Source of the DNA: Halocynthiibacter sp049608145
GTDB lineage: Bacteria; Pseudomonadota; Alphaproteobacteria; Rhodobacterales; Rhodobacteraceae
Length of the DNA: 64,000 nucleotides
Direction of reading: 5' to 3'
Assembly: GCF_049608145.1 (NCBI RefSeq)
Contig: NZ_JBMYXF010000004.1
Location: 32,607-96,606, forward strand
Below, one piece after another: positions 43,029-51,997 of this stretch; positions within the stretch are counted from its first letter, which is position 1, and each line of letters begins with the position of its first letter. The notes below the pieces were generated by a model, which had not been told where the DNA came from, did not search any database, and saw only the letters and a list, made by a program, of their open reading frames with translations. A program made the translations under genes and the position numbers.

Positions 43029-43615
43029 CTTTCCAATTCGGCGTCCCAATACAGAAAATCCATCCAGCTGTTATGCAACACAGACTTGGCAAGTGGCTGT
43101 CTGCGCGCAGCAGAATCCAGTTGAAACCCATTGGGTTCAAAGGGTTCACGCAGTAACTTCATCCCCGCCTGTTTGGGTGTTCTATTGGCTTTACGAAGGT
43201 TGTCTCTGGAACAACAGGCCACAATATTATGCCAGTTTGACCCGCCACCTTTGCTGCGCGGAACCACGTGATCAAATGTCAGGTCTTTTGCCGCAAAGCG
43301 TTCCCCACAATACTGACAACGGAATTCATCCCGTAAAAACAGATTATATCGTGTAAATCCTGCCTTTTTGCGCTGATGGTAACTTTTAAGGGCAACAACA
43401 GCCGGAACATCAAAGCTTTGATTGGCGGAATGAACTTCGATGTCATCATAGGTTTTAACCTGAATGACGCGTTCCTGATGCACTGCAACAAAGGCGGTCT
43501 GCCAGCTCCACACCGACAGTGGTGCCCAGCTCAGGGGTTGCATATTCGCATTCAGAACCAACGTTCTGAGGCCCTGCACATTTCCTGCATTATTGTCACT
43601 TATCCCGCAGTCCAT
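43025..43615 (-). CDS. HNH endonuclease family protein
   Basis: About 196 residues from ATG 43615 (an upstream frame to 43690 is GC-skewed and not conserved-looking). The nuclease core is CQYCGERFAAKDLTFDHVV followed by PRSKGGGSNWHNIVACC: a zinc-ribbon CxxC, the DH catalytic pair and the Asn of the HNH. This subfamily, with the N-terminal region LVLNANMQPLSWAPLSVW, is found as stand-alone chromosomal genes in many alphaproteobacteria. Role uncertain: DNA repair or defence are both possible, and no partner points either way. Confidence 0.85.
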   Translation of the reverse strand: MDCGISDNNAGNVQGLRTLVLNANMQPLSWAPLSVWSWQTAFVAVHQERVIQVKTYDDIEVHSANQSFDVPAVVALKSYHQRKKAGFTRYNLFLRDEFRCQYCGERFAAKDLTFDHVVPRSKGGGSNWHNIVACCSRDNLRKANRTPKQAGMKLLREPFEPNGFQLDSAARRQPLAKSVLHNSWMDFLYWDAELES

Positions 43616-43796
43616 TCGTATCACCGCCCGTCTGCCGGTCGGGACCCGCTGCAAATGACCCCAAACCGGATGGTTTTGGGGCGGGTTCACCGCCCCGTCT
43701 CAGATCAACTATATATGGTGTAAGGTATCTGACAACCCCGTTATATGGTATCTCTGGGTTTTAATATACCATCCGGAAGTTTCAGATTTGTGACAT

Positions 43797-44468
43797 TTAC
43801 CCGGCGTCGGTATACCCCAGCATTTCACGCATGAAGGTCAGGGCAACAGAAAGCCCATCCTGTGAAATCCCGTGTGCTGTGCCTTCCATCACGTGGGCGT
43901 ATACATCAAAACCAGCATTTTGCAGCGCATCCCCCGCTTCTCCCATGGATTGTGGTGGCACAACGTCATCTTGATCACCGTGGATCAGCAGAACCGGTGG
44001 TCGGGTAATGAAATCAGCCTCAAGCCGTTCCGGAGCCAGCAGACGCCCGGAAAAACCGACAACACCTGCCATTTTGTATTCACGACGCGGCGCGACATGC
44101 AGGGCCATCATTGTGCCCTGAGAAAACCCAAGCAGAACCAGTTCTGACGGGGTAATTTCTTCGGCCTGCAGGACAATATCAATGAAGGCATTCAAATCGT
44201 CTGCCGCGCGTTCAAGGCCAGCGGCACTCTCTTCTTCGCTGGAACCATCGATCCATGGAATGGAAAACCATTGACGCCCCATAGGCATGCCCGCAGGCTG
44301 TTCCGGTGCGTCAGGCGCATAGAAGGTCGTGTCTGGCATATGCGGGCCCAGCGGATCTGCAAGCCCAAGAAGGTCAGCGCCATCCGCACCATATCCGTGC
44401 AAAAAAATCACAACTGATTTCGTGGTACCGCTGTGTGCCTCACGCTTTTTGAATTCAAGTTCCCGCAT
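43797..44468 (-). CDS. alpha/beta hydrolase, carboxylesterase/phospholipase family
   Basis: 223 residues from ATG 44468, which has AAGGGCAG upstream; ATG 44492 is an alternative start, and the frame beyond it overlaps the glycosylase gene. The fold is given by SVVIFLHGYGADG (oxyanion region), nucleophile GFSQGTMMALH, Asp in HGDQDDVVPP and His in GTAHGIS. It belongs to the YtpA/lysophospholipase-like carboxylesterase group acting on short acyl esters or lysophospholipids in the cytoplasm. It begins 11 bases after the glycosylase gene, so they form an operon. Confidence 0.85.
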   Translation of the reverse strand: MRELEFKKREAHSGTTKSVVIFLHGYGADGADLLGLADPLGPHMPDTTFYAPDAPEQPAGMPMGRQWFSIPWIDGSSEEESAAGLERAADDLNAFIDIVLQAEEITPSELVLLGFSQGTMMALHVAPRREYKMAGVVGFSGRLLAPERLEADFITRPPVLLIHGDQDDVVPPQSMGEAGDALQNAGFDVYAHVMEGTAHGISQDGLSVALTFMREMLGYTDAG

Positions 44469-44478
44469 ATCGCTGCCC

Positions 44479-45114
44479 TTATCTGATGCCATCACGTTTT
44501 TTAATATCTCGGTAGTAGGCCCAAAGAAGGCGCGCTGCAACTGATCTCCAGGGGGACCAAGCCTGCGCCATGTCCCGCATTTCCGTGGGCTTGGGACGTT
44601 CTGGTAAATCAAACAAAACCTTTGCGGCCTCCTGAAGTGCCAGATCCCCGGCAGGAAACACATCCGCATGCCCAAGTGAAAACATAGTATATATTTCTGC
44701 AGTCCAAGGACCGATCCCCGGCAAAGCCGTCAGGGTTTTGATCACCTCTACCGACGTCATGTCATGAAAAGATGTATAATCCAGATCGGCCTTGGCCAGG
44801 GCGCGTAGGTATTTTATTTTTTGCACAGACTGCCCGGCTGCGCGCAATTCTTCATCACTGGCCGCAAGGATTTGATCAGGGCCTGTAAGATTTGCATCCT
44901 TCATACGTTGGGCAATAGCGCTGGCCGCTGATATGGAAATCTGTTGGCCAATGATTGCATCGACAAGCGCCGGAAATCCATCTGCGCGCAAACGCAAAGG
45001 CAATGGAACAAGGTCCGGCAAAACCGTTGCAAATTCGGGCACGATATCAGCCAACCATTGCGCCCCTTCAGACACGCATTGATCTGACCCTATTTTGCGT
45101 ATTTTTTCAGTCAT
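44479..45114 (-). CDS. DNA-3-methyladenine glycosylase II (AlkA-type HhH-GPD)
   Basis: 211 residues. The helix-hairpin-helix and GPD motif read LPGIGPWTAEIYTMFSLG then VFPAGDLAL, with Asp as catalytic residue. The N-terminal part ALVDAIIGQQISISAASAI is typical of AlkA glycosylases lacking the extra N-terminal domain. It removes alkylated bases in base excision repair. A second alkylation-repair gene, ada, lies 7 kb away but on the other strand. Confidence 0.88.
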   Translation of the reverse strand: MTEKIRKIGSDQCVSEGAQWLADIVPEFATVLPDLVPLPLRLRADGFPALVDAIIGQQISISAASAIAQRMKDANLTGPDQILAASDEELRAAGQSVQKIKYLRALAKADLDYTSFHDMTSVEVIKTLTALPGIGPWTAEIYTMFSLGHADVFPAGDLALQEAAKVLFDLPERPKPTEMRDMAQAWSPWRSVAARLLWAYYRDIKKRDGIR

Positions 45115-45241
45115 TCCATCCCCCGGACACTTAATCCAACGCGATCATAGAAGACGTCTCAGATTCTTCATTACAAGATTTCACTGGTGTACATATAAAT
45201 TGCGCTTTTCCTTCCTTTCAATCCGGGCTACGGCTTGCGTC

Positions 45242-46474
45242 ATGAATACTGCATCCGCTGCCCCCGCCCCGATTGATCCGCAGGTGAAACGCAATGTTTT
45301 CATCCTGATTGCCGCCCAAGCCTTCCTGGGGGCGCAAATGCCGATGATCTTTACCGTCGGTGGTCTTGCTGGACAGCAGCTTGCTTCAAACCCCTGCTTT
45401 GCGACCCTCCCTATTACATTGATCGTTCTTGGATCAATGCTAGCTGCCCAACCGATGAGCGCATTCATGCAGAAATGCGGGCGCGCAGCAGGATTTTTCA
45501 CCGGGGCTGTCTTTGGCGGTGTTGGCGGCGCGATCAGTCTCTGGGGGCTATACGAAAGCAGTTTCCTGATTTTCTGTCTCGGTTCACTTTTTACCGGCGT
45601 CTATATGTCTGCGCACGGGTTCTATCGCTTTGCTGCGGCCGATACCGCGACAGCTGAGTTCCGCCCGAAAGCGATTTCTTGGGTTATGGCAGGTGGGCTA
45701 TTGGCTGCAATCATTGGGCCACAATTGGTCAAAGTCACAAAGGAAGCCATGCCGGTTTTGTTCGCTGGCACATATATGGGGGTGATTGCGGTAAACGCGA
45801 TCGGGTCGCTTTTGTTCTTCTTCCTTAGCATCCCCAAACCCGTTCCCCCTGCCGCAGACGCCCCAAAGGGCCGCAGCAAACGCGAATTGTTGAAAGACCC
45901 TGTGATCGCTGTCGCAATCATCTGCGCCATGGTGTCCTACGCTTTGATGAACCTTGTGATGACGTCAACACCGCTGGCGGTTGTTGGTTGCGGTTTCGTG
46001 AACGGCGAAGAGGCGGACATCGTGTCTGCACACGTGCTGGCCATGTATGTGCCAAGCTTCTTCACCGGCCATCTGATCGCCCGCTTTGGAACACGCAATA
46101 TTGTCGCCACAGGCCTTGTGATCTTGCTGGGCGCAGGCGTTGTTGCCTTGTCCGGTGTGACGCTTGCCAATTTCTTTATCGCGCTGGTCTTGCTGGGTAT
46201 TGGCTGGAACTTCGGCTTTATCGGCGCCACCACAATGCTTGCCGGTGCGTATGATGATGCGGAACGTGGACGTGTGCAGGGCCTGAACGATATGATCGTT
46301 TTTGGCTGTGTCACCATGGCGTCACTGGCATCTGGTGGTCTTATGAATTGTTCTGGTGGGGGTGCCCAAGCAGGTTGGCAGGCAGTGAACCTGGCAATGG
46401 CGCCTTTCCTAATGCTGGCGGGCGGTGCCTTGTTGTGGTTGGCCTTGCGCGATCCTGAGGACGTATCTGTTTAA
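45242..46474 (+). CDS. MFS transporter
   Basis: About 410 residues and 12 hydrophobic segments. The start ATG 45242 (MNTASAAPAPIDPQ) is preferred because helix 1 (FILIAAQAFLGAQMPMIFTVGG) follows 20 residues later; the longer frame to 45095 overlaps the glycosylase gene. The loop between helices 2 and 3 is weakly conserved relative to the standard MFS motif. A conserved pair of features is GHLIARFGTRNIVATGLV and YDDAERGRVQGLNDM. The substrate is unknown. It ends beside a palindromic repeat. Confidence 0.83.
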   Translation: MNTASAAPAPIDPQVKRNVFILIAAQAFLGAQMPMIFTVGGLAGQQLASNPCFATLPITLIVLGSMLAAQPMSAFMQKCGRAAGFFTGAVFGGVGGAISLWGLYESSFLIFCLGSLFTGVYMSAHGFYRFAAADTATAEFRPKAISWVMAGGLLAAIIGPQLVKVTKEAMPVLFAGTYMGVIAVNAIGSLLFFFLSIPKPVPPAADAPKGRSKRELLKDPVIAVAIICAMVSYALMNLVMTSTPLAVVGCGFVNGEEADIVSAHVLAMYVPSFFTGHLIARFGTRNIVATGLVILLGAGVVALSGVTLANFFIALVLLGIGWNFGFIGATTMLAGAYDDAERGRVQGLNDMIVFGCVTMASLASGGLMNCSGGGAQAGWQAVNLAMAPFLMLAGGALLWLALRDPEDVSV

Positions 46475-46480
46475 GCAGGC

Positions 46481-46533
46481 AAAGGGGGCTAGCCCCCTTT
46501 GGATCCCCCAGAGTATTTTCAGAAAGATGAAAA
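46481..46533. repeat. Rhodobacterales-type palindromic intergenic repeat, copy A
   Basis: Begins with the 20-base palindrome AAAGGGGGCTAGCCCCCTTT and continues CCCCCAGAGTATTTTCAG then AAAGATGAAA. Copy B at 56686 shares the layout and many bases. It lies between two convergent genes and can act as terminator. Confidence 0.7.
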
Positions 46534-46536
46534 AGG

Positions 46537-47316
46537 TTACGCGCGACCTGTCATTGTTTTCAGAAACAGGCGACTTTTTTTGTGGAACTCGGACAGAGCG
46601 AGCGTGCCGTCGGCTACACGCTTTGGTTCTTTACCCGCAAGTTTCAGAAGCGGTTCCGCCTGCCAGGCCGTGCGCAGGGCCATTACCCAAGGAGCGCGCG
46701 GTGGTTTTGCCGTTTTCAAATCCGTGAGGGCCGTTTGAGCCAGTTCCACAATGGCCGTCGGGCGCCCATCATACAACGGCTGACGATTGTGTTTCTCAAG
46801 TTCCGGCACCGCCTGAAACCAGCTGGCAAGACCATAAGCTGCGCCAAGATTTATCAATAGCTCTTTGGTATCAACACCCGCACCCAGAGCTTGCGCTGTC
46901 AACCATAGAAGGTTTCCATATGTGGCCTGAAGGTGTTGTTGAAATGCGTCTTCGCTGTCGAAACCATCTTTGTTGAGATCCCACCAACGTGCCGTAATCA
47001 TCTGATCAAGCGCTTCTGTATCCAGTTTCTTTTCCCGGATCAGCTGTGTTAGGGGGCGGGCAACGTCGTGGGCGCGTGCGGCTGCGTCACCCGCAGCGCT
47101 TTCCACAACATCGCGCCAGAATTGCAGACGCATTTGGCCGACCATAGGTTCCTGGCTGGCCCAGGCCGCACGGGCGATTTCAAGATTGAAAGCATAAAGT
47201 ACAAAAAGCGGCGCACGTTGTTCTGGCGCGATGCTCATCACTGCTAGAAATCGATCAGGATCCGATTTTTGCACAAGCTCCGCACAGGCGCTAATATCGT
47301 CTGACAGCGGGCTCAC
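46537..47316 (-). CDS. squalene/phytoene synthase-like protein (NDUFAF6-type)
   Basis: 259 residues. The isoprenoid synthase helical fold is shown by LFVLYAFNLEIARAAW and MRLQFWRDVVES, but the first Asp-rich motif (DDxxD type) is replaced by N-L-E-I, so catalysis of the synthase reaction is unlikely. It resembles the NDUFAF6/complex I assembly subgroup found in alphaproteobacteria. The start overlaps the cimA stop by 4 bases, so it is the last gene of cysS-cimA-this. A role in respiratory complex assembly is from family knowledge, not shown here. Confidence 0.8.
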   Translation of the reverse strand: MSPLSDDISACAELVQKSDPDRFLAVMSIAPEQRAPLFVLYAFNLEIARAAWASQEPMVGQMRLQFWRDVVESAAGDAAARAHDVARPLTQLIREKKLDTEALDQMITARWWDLNKDGFDSEDAFQQHLQATYGNLLWLTAQALGAGVDTKELLINLGAAYGLASWFQAVPELEKHNRQPLYDGRPTAIVELAQTALTDLKTAKPPRAPWVMALRTAWQAEPLLKLAGKEPKRVADGTLALSEFHKKSRLFLKTMTGRA

Positions 47317-48935
47317 GCCGCGCGCACCTTGTCATGCACCAGTTTCCATGTGATCGCTTCAAGCAGCGCCTCGAAGCTGGCGTCAACTATGTTCGGACTG
47401 ACCCCGACGGTGGACCAACGGTTGCCCAGGCTATCTTCGCTGTCGATGATCACGCGGGTCACAGCTTCGGTGCCGCCATCAGTGATGCGCACCTTGAAAT
47501 CGACCAAACGCATGTCGTCAATGCTATCTTGATACGGGCCAAGATCCTTGGCCAATGCGTTGGACAGCGCGTTTATCGGCCCGCGATCATTGCCGTTTTC
47601 ATCAACGCTTTCGGAGACCGACAACATGCGATCGGCACCGATTTGCACGACCACGACGGCCTCAGATACGGTGACCATTTCACCGCGCATATTTTTGCGC
47701 CGCTCCACCGTCACCTTATAACGTTCCACATCAAAGAATTTGGGCAGTTTGCCAAGTTCATCCAGCGCCATCAGCTCAAAGCTGGCTTGCGCGGTGTCGT
47801 AAGAATAGCCTGCGGTTTCGCGCGCTTTGATGCGATCCAAAATGCGCCCAAGCGCCGGGTCACCTTTTTCAACGGCATAACCAGCATCGCCCAGACGTTT
47901 GATCAGATTGCTTTGACCGGCCTGGTTCGACATGGGAATAATGCGTGTGTTTCCAACGCTTTCCGGATCCACATGTTCATAGGTCATGGGGTTTTTCAGA
48001 ATCGCGCTGGCGTGCAGACCGGATTTATGCGCAAAGGCCGAGGCCCCCACATAAGCCGCCTGTTTCGCAGGCACACGGTTCAGAATTTCATCCAAGGCGC
48101 GCGACAGATGGGTCAGGCTTTTCAGGCTTTCGAGACTGATGCCCAGTTCAAATTTTTCCGCATATTCCGGCTTTAACAACAACGTCGGAATGATGGTCGT
48201 GAGGTTCGCATTGCCGCAACGTTCGCCCAGACCATTCAGCGTGCCCTGCACCTGACGCGCACCTGCATCAATCGCCGCCAAACTGCCGGCAACCGCGTTT
48301 TCCGTGTCGTTATGGGTGTGAATTGCCAGATGATCTCCGGGCACGCCAGCTGCAATCACCGCTTTCACAATTGCGTATATCTCAGAGGGCAACGTGCCGC
48401 CGTTTGTGTCACATAAGACGATCCAACGGGCACCGGCGCCATAGGCGGCCAGCACGCTTTCCAGCGCATAATCCGCGTCAAATTTATAGCCGTCAAAGAA
48501 ATGTTCTGCGTCAAACAGGGCCTCGCGCCCGTTTTTCACGATATGCGCGATAGAGGCCGCCACGTTTTCGGTGTTTTCGTCTTTGCTGATGCCAAGCGCG
48601 TCGGTGACGTGAAACGCAGAGGCCTTGCCCACCAGACACACCGCAGGCGTTCCGGCGTTCATAACGGCGGCAAGAATATCGTCGTTTTCAGCCGAACGCC
48701 CTGCCCGTTTGGTCATGCCAAAGGCCGTAAACGTGGCGTTATATTTCGGTGCGGCCTCAAAGAATTCGCTGTCGGTTGGGTTCGCACCGGGCCAGCCGCC
48801 TTCAATGTGATCAATCCCAAGATCATCTAGCGCGGCCGCGATCTGCAGTTTCTCAGCGGTCGAGAACTGAACCCCCTGCGTCTGCTGCCCATCGCGCAAA
48901 GTCGTGTCGTAGAGGAATAGCTTTTCTTTTGTCAT
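47313..48935 (-). CDS. cimA: (R)-citramalate synthase
   Basis: 540 residues with the DRE-TIM metallolyase barrel DTTLRDGQQTQG, the HTHND metal site, GLGERCGNANL, and a C-terminal LeuA-type dimer domain that normally provides isoleucine feedback. The TNGGTLP segment and length fit the CimA branch (TIGR00977) rather than LeuA. Makes (R)-citramalate from pyruvate and acetyl-CoA, entering threonine-independent isoleucine synthesis. Starts 119 bases after cysS, across a GC-rich repeat. Confidence 0.92.
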   Translation of the reverse strand: MTKEKLFLYDTTLRDGQQTQGVQFSTAEKLQIAAALDDLGIDHIEGGWPGANPTDSEFFEAAPKYNATFTAFGMTKRAGRSAENDDILAAVMNAGTPAVCLVGKASAFHVTDALGISKDENTENVAASIAHIVKNGREALFDAEHFFDGYKFDADYALESVLAAYGAGARWIVLCDTNGGTLPSEIYAIVKAVIAAGVPGDHLAIHTHNDTENAVAGSLAAIDAGARQVQGTLNGLGERCGNANLTTIIPTLLLKPEYAEKFELGISLESLKSLTHLSRALDEILNRVPAKQAAYVGASAFAHKSGLHASAILKNPMTYEHVDPESVGNTRIIPMSNQAGQSNLIKRLGDAGYAVEKGDPALGRILDRIKARETAGYSYDTAQASFELMALDELGKLPKFFDVERYKVTVERRKNMRGEMVTVSEAVVVVQIGADRMLSVSESVDENGNDRGPINALSNALAKDLGPYQDSIDDMRLVDFKVRITDGGTEAVTRVIIDSEDSLGNRWSTVGVSPNIVDASFEALLEAITWKLVHDKVRAA

Positions 48936-48960
48936 TGGCTCTTCTCAATATTATTAGGGC

Positions 48961-49035
48961 ATCGCCCGGCCCTGGGTGGGTGCGAAGCGCCCTCCCGTGG
49001 GGAGGGTCGGGCGCTGCCCGGGCAAGCCGGGCGAG
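48961..49035. repeat. GC-rich inverted-repeat element between cysS and cimA
   Basis: Contains nested palindromes: GGGCATCGCCCGGCCC, CCCTCCCGTGGGGAGGG and GCCCGGGC then CCGGGCGAG. Very unlike the flanking coding sequence in composition; resembles REP-type intergenic elements. May contain a transcript end for cysS. Confidence 0.55.
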
Positions 49036-49054
49036 AATGGCTAATTGTGCATAG

Positions 49055-50458
49055 TCAAATCAGAATTTCGCATTTTGCAGCGTCAAAACCAGATCCTGGT
49101 TCCAACTCCACCCCTTCTTTACTCATCTTAATCTGAACGCCTGCCTCGGTGAGAGCGGCCTTCAGCGCGTCAACTGGCGCAAAATCTTTAGACACCATCG
49201 CCGCATTGCGGATTTCGTGTAACTTCTGAGCCAGTTCATCGAGTGTTTCACGCTCGCTCATCAAGACCTGATTGATCACATCAGCATCCAGCGTTTTCTG
49301 ACCAAGGAAGTTCAAACCAGCAAGCAAGCCTGCAGCATTGCCTTCGGTATAAAGTTTTCTTAACTCTGCAATCGCTCCAGCGGTATTTAGATCGTTTGCA
49401 ACGGCTTCGATGACCTTTTCAGAAACATCACCAGCTTCAGTCTCCCCTATAAACTTGTGCCACTTGTCCAGCTCGACCAAGGCCTGTGCCGCCTTCTCTT
49501 CGGTCCAGTCCATTGGCTTACGGTAATGTGTTTGCAAGAATACAAAACGGATAACATGACCAGTTACCCCCTTGTCTAGCAAATCACGCACCGTGAAGAA
49601 ATTACCCAAGCTCTTAGACATCTTCTTGCCTTCGACCTGCAACATCTCATTGTGCAGCCAAACATTCGCAAAGCCCGCATCCGGATTGGCGCAGCAGCTT
49701 TGGGCGATCTCGTTTTCGTGGTGCGGGAATTGCAAATCATTGCCGCCGCCGTGGATATCAAAGCTTGCACCCAGCAATTCATCCGCCATGGCGGAACATT
49801 CAATATGCCAGCCCGGGCGACCACGGCTCCAGAGGCTTTCCCAGCCAGGAAGATCATCGGTTGACGGCTTCCACAGGACAAAATCCATCGGATTGCGCTT
49901 ATAAGGCGCGACTTCTACGCGCGCGCCCGCGATCATGTCGTCTACAGACCGTCCCGACAGCGCACCGTATTCCTTGTAGCTTTCGACCGCGAACAACACA
50001 TGGCCTTCCGCCTCATAAGCATGGCCTTTGCTGATCAAATCCTCAATCATTGCAACCATTTGCGTGATATATTCCGTCGCACGTGGCATGTGATCCGGTT
50101 CATCTGTGCCAAGCGCTTTCATATCTTCCAGATACCAAGCGATGGTTTCATCACTTCGTTCGCGTACCAATTCTTCCAACGTGCCTTCTGCACCCGCTTC
50201 TTTGCGGGCCATGGCGGTCGCGTTGATCTTATCATCCACATCGGTGAAATTACGCACATAGGTCACGTGATCCGCGCCGTACACATGCCGCAGCAGACGG
50301 TTCAGCACATCAAACATCACCACCGGGCGCGCATTGCCAAGGTGGGCGCGGTCATAAACCGTCGGACCACAGAGATACATCCGCACGTTTTTGGCATCAA
50401 TCGGCGTAAAGACCTCTTTTTTACGGGTCTTTGTGTTATGCAGCTTAATCTCAGTCAT
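49055..50458 (-). CDS. cysS: cysteinyl-tRNA synthetase
   Basis: 467 residues. Class I synthetase: HIGH-equivalent HLGNAR, zinc site Cys28 (CGPTVYDRAHLG) with HIECSAMADE and HHENEIAQS, and KMSKSLGNFF. Charges tRNA-Cys. Full length. Nothing odd. The next gene upstream (50773) is divergent. Confidence 0.97.
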   Translation of the reverse strand: MTEIKLHNTKTRKKEVFTPIDAKNVRMYLCGPTVYDRAHLGNARPVVMFDVLNRLLRHVYGADHVTYVRNFTDVDDKINATAMARKEAGAEGTLEELVRERSDETIAWYLEDMKALGTDEPDHMPRATEYITQMVAMIEDLISKGHAYEAEGHVLFAVESYKEYGALSGRSVDDMIAGARVEVAPYKRNPMDFVLWKPSTDDLPGWESLWSRGRPGWHIECSAMADELLGASFDIHGGGNDLQFPHHENEIAQSCCANPDAGFANVWLHNEMLQVEGKKMSKSLGNFFTVRDLLDKGVTGHVIRFVFLQTHYRKPMDWTEEKAAQALVELDKWHKFIGETEAGDVSEKVIEAVANDLNTAGAIAELRKLYTEGNAAGLLAGLNFLGQKTLDADVINQVLMSERETLDELAQKLHEIRNAAMVSKDFAPVDALKAALTEAGVQIKMSKEGVELEPGSGFDAAKCEILI

Positions 50459-50772
50459 AGGTCCTCACAGCGAAATACGAATGCACGGGTCCACAGGAAC
50501 CACCGGCCTTGCGGCGGGCATATCAACTTCATTTCAAGATGAAAACGACAAAGAACGCCCGCGTGACAATGTCAGCGGATAATGCAGGTGATAATGCAAA
50601 TGTTCTTGTTCATAGCGGTGACCATAACGTTGCCAATCCATATGTCCAGTGCGAATTCGCGCTTTCATGACGCTTTCATCACAGACTTTGATATGCTGCC
50701 CCTCTAATCCCTATTTGACAAATCAGGCCTGCCATGGTGGCCTCGCGAAAACGACTTACTTCGGGGATAAAT
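50459..50772. other. divergent intergenic region upstream of cysS and the aminotransferase
   Basis: 314 bases with no convincing gene. It contains a direct repeat of GATAATGCA about 12 bases apart (near 50577-50600) and a TTGACA box near 50714 without a good -10. No riboswitch or T-box structure is recognisable. Confidence 0.35.
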
Positions 50773-51942
50773 ATGGATCTTTCAAAGCGCATCACCGGAC
50801 TGACCGGCGACGGAGACGACGGCTGGGGCATTTTCATCAAGGCGCGCCGCATGAAAGCAGCTGGCAAGCCTGTGCTGGAGTTGACCATTGGCGAACACGA
50901 CGATCGCACGGAACAGATCATCCTTGATAAGATGCATGCGGCAGCATCGGGTGGTCATACGGGATACGCTATGGTTCCCGGTACCGATGCGCTGCGGGAA
51001 ACCGTGGCAAAGCGGATTGAGGAACGCACAGGTGTGCCCACAACACCCGCCAACATCATGATCACCCCTGGCGGCCAAAGCGCCCTATTTGCAAGCCACG
51101 CAGCGGTTTGCGATCACGGTGACACGGCCATGTATATTGACCCCTATTACGCGACCTATCCTGGTACGATCCGTGGTGTTGGCGCTGTGCCTTTGCCTGT
51201 TCAGGCGCGGTCACGCAATGATTTCCAGCCTGATATCGCGGATCTAGAAGCTGCGATCACACCAGGTGTTAAATCCCTGATGATCAACAGCCCCAATAAT
51301 CCAACAGGCGTTGTTTATTCTCGTGAAACCCTTGAAGGGCTTGCGGATTTCGCGAAGAAACACGACCTTTGGCTGATCTCTGATGAAGTCTATGACACGC
51401 AAATTTGGGAAGGTGAACACATCTCACCTCGCGCCTTACTTGACATGAAGGAACGCACATTAGTCATTGGTTCTATGTCAAAATCTCACGCTATGACAGG
51501 TTCACGTATTGGTTGGATTTGCGGCCCAGAAGCTGTGGTTGCCAATCTGATCACGCTTGCCACGCACACGACTTACGGTGTGGCTGGGTTCATTCAGGAC
51601 GCTGCCAAATTCGCGCTGGAACAGGGTACGGCTTTTGAAGAAAAAATCGCAGATCCCTTCCGTCGTCGTCGCGAAATTGCAAAATCTCTGCTGGAGGGGC
51701 AAAACTCGGTTAAGCTGATCCCTGCGGGCGGTGCGATGTATCTGATGCTGGATATCCGTGCGACGGGTCTGTCGGGCGAGGACTTCGCAGAAGGCCTGCT
51801 GGATCAGGAAATGATCGCGGTGATGCCGGGCGAAAGCTTTGGTGCGGCTTCTGCCGGCCATATCCGCGTGGCGATGACTATCCCGGATGATCAGTTCGAA
51901 GACGCATTTGCACGTCTGATTAAATTTGCAGCGGATAAATAA
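50773..51942 (+). CDS. PLP-dependent aminotransferase, class I/II
   Basis: 389 residues from ATG 50773 (SD GGGGAT); a longer frame to 50734 lacks support. Features: GHTGYAMVPGTDALRE (substrate cap), MITPGGQSAL, NSPNNPTGVVYS, and the PLP-lysine SMSKSHAMTGSRIGW. It resembles alanine/aspartate-type aminotransferases (MalY/PatB-unlike). The amino donor cannot be assigned. Followed by ada at 56 bases on the same strand. Confidence 0.9.
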   Translation: MDLSKRITGLTGDGDDGWGIFIKARRMKAAGKPVLELTIGEHDDRTEQIILDKMHAAASGGHTGYAMVPGTDALRETVAKRIEERTGVPTTPANIMITPGGQSALFASHAAVCDHGDTAMYIDPYYATYPGTIRGVGAVPLPVQARSRNDFQPDIADLEAAITPGVKSLMINSPNNPTGVVYSRETLEGLADFAKKHDLWLISDEVYDTQIWEGEHISPRALLDMKERTLVIGSMSKSHAMTGSRIGWICGPEAVVANLITLATHTTYGVAGFIQDAAKFALEQGTAFEEKIADPFRRRREIAKSLLEGQNSVKLIPAGGAMYLMLDIRATGLSGEDFAEGLLDQEMIAVMPGESFGAASAGHIRVAMTIPDDQFEDAFARLIKFAADK

Positions 51943-51997
51943 CATCCCTGCCCGATTTCCGGCGTCATCGCGCGCCGGAAGCCATTAGAAAGGCGAT

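Noticed and set aside
45095..45241. Longer N terminus for the MFS transporter
   Set aside because: The frame overlaps the divergent glycosylase gene and lacks MFS-like sequence; ATG 45242 is preferred.
47334..48176. Plus-strand open frame of 280 codons opposite cimA
   Set aside because: Antisense shadow of a recognised gene, low-complexity, no ribosome site.
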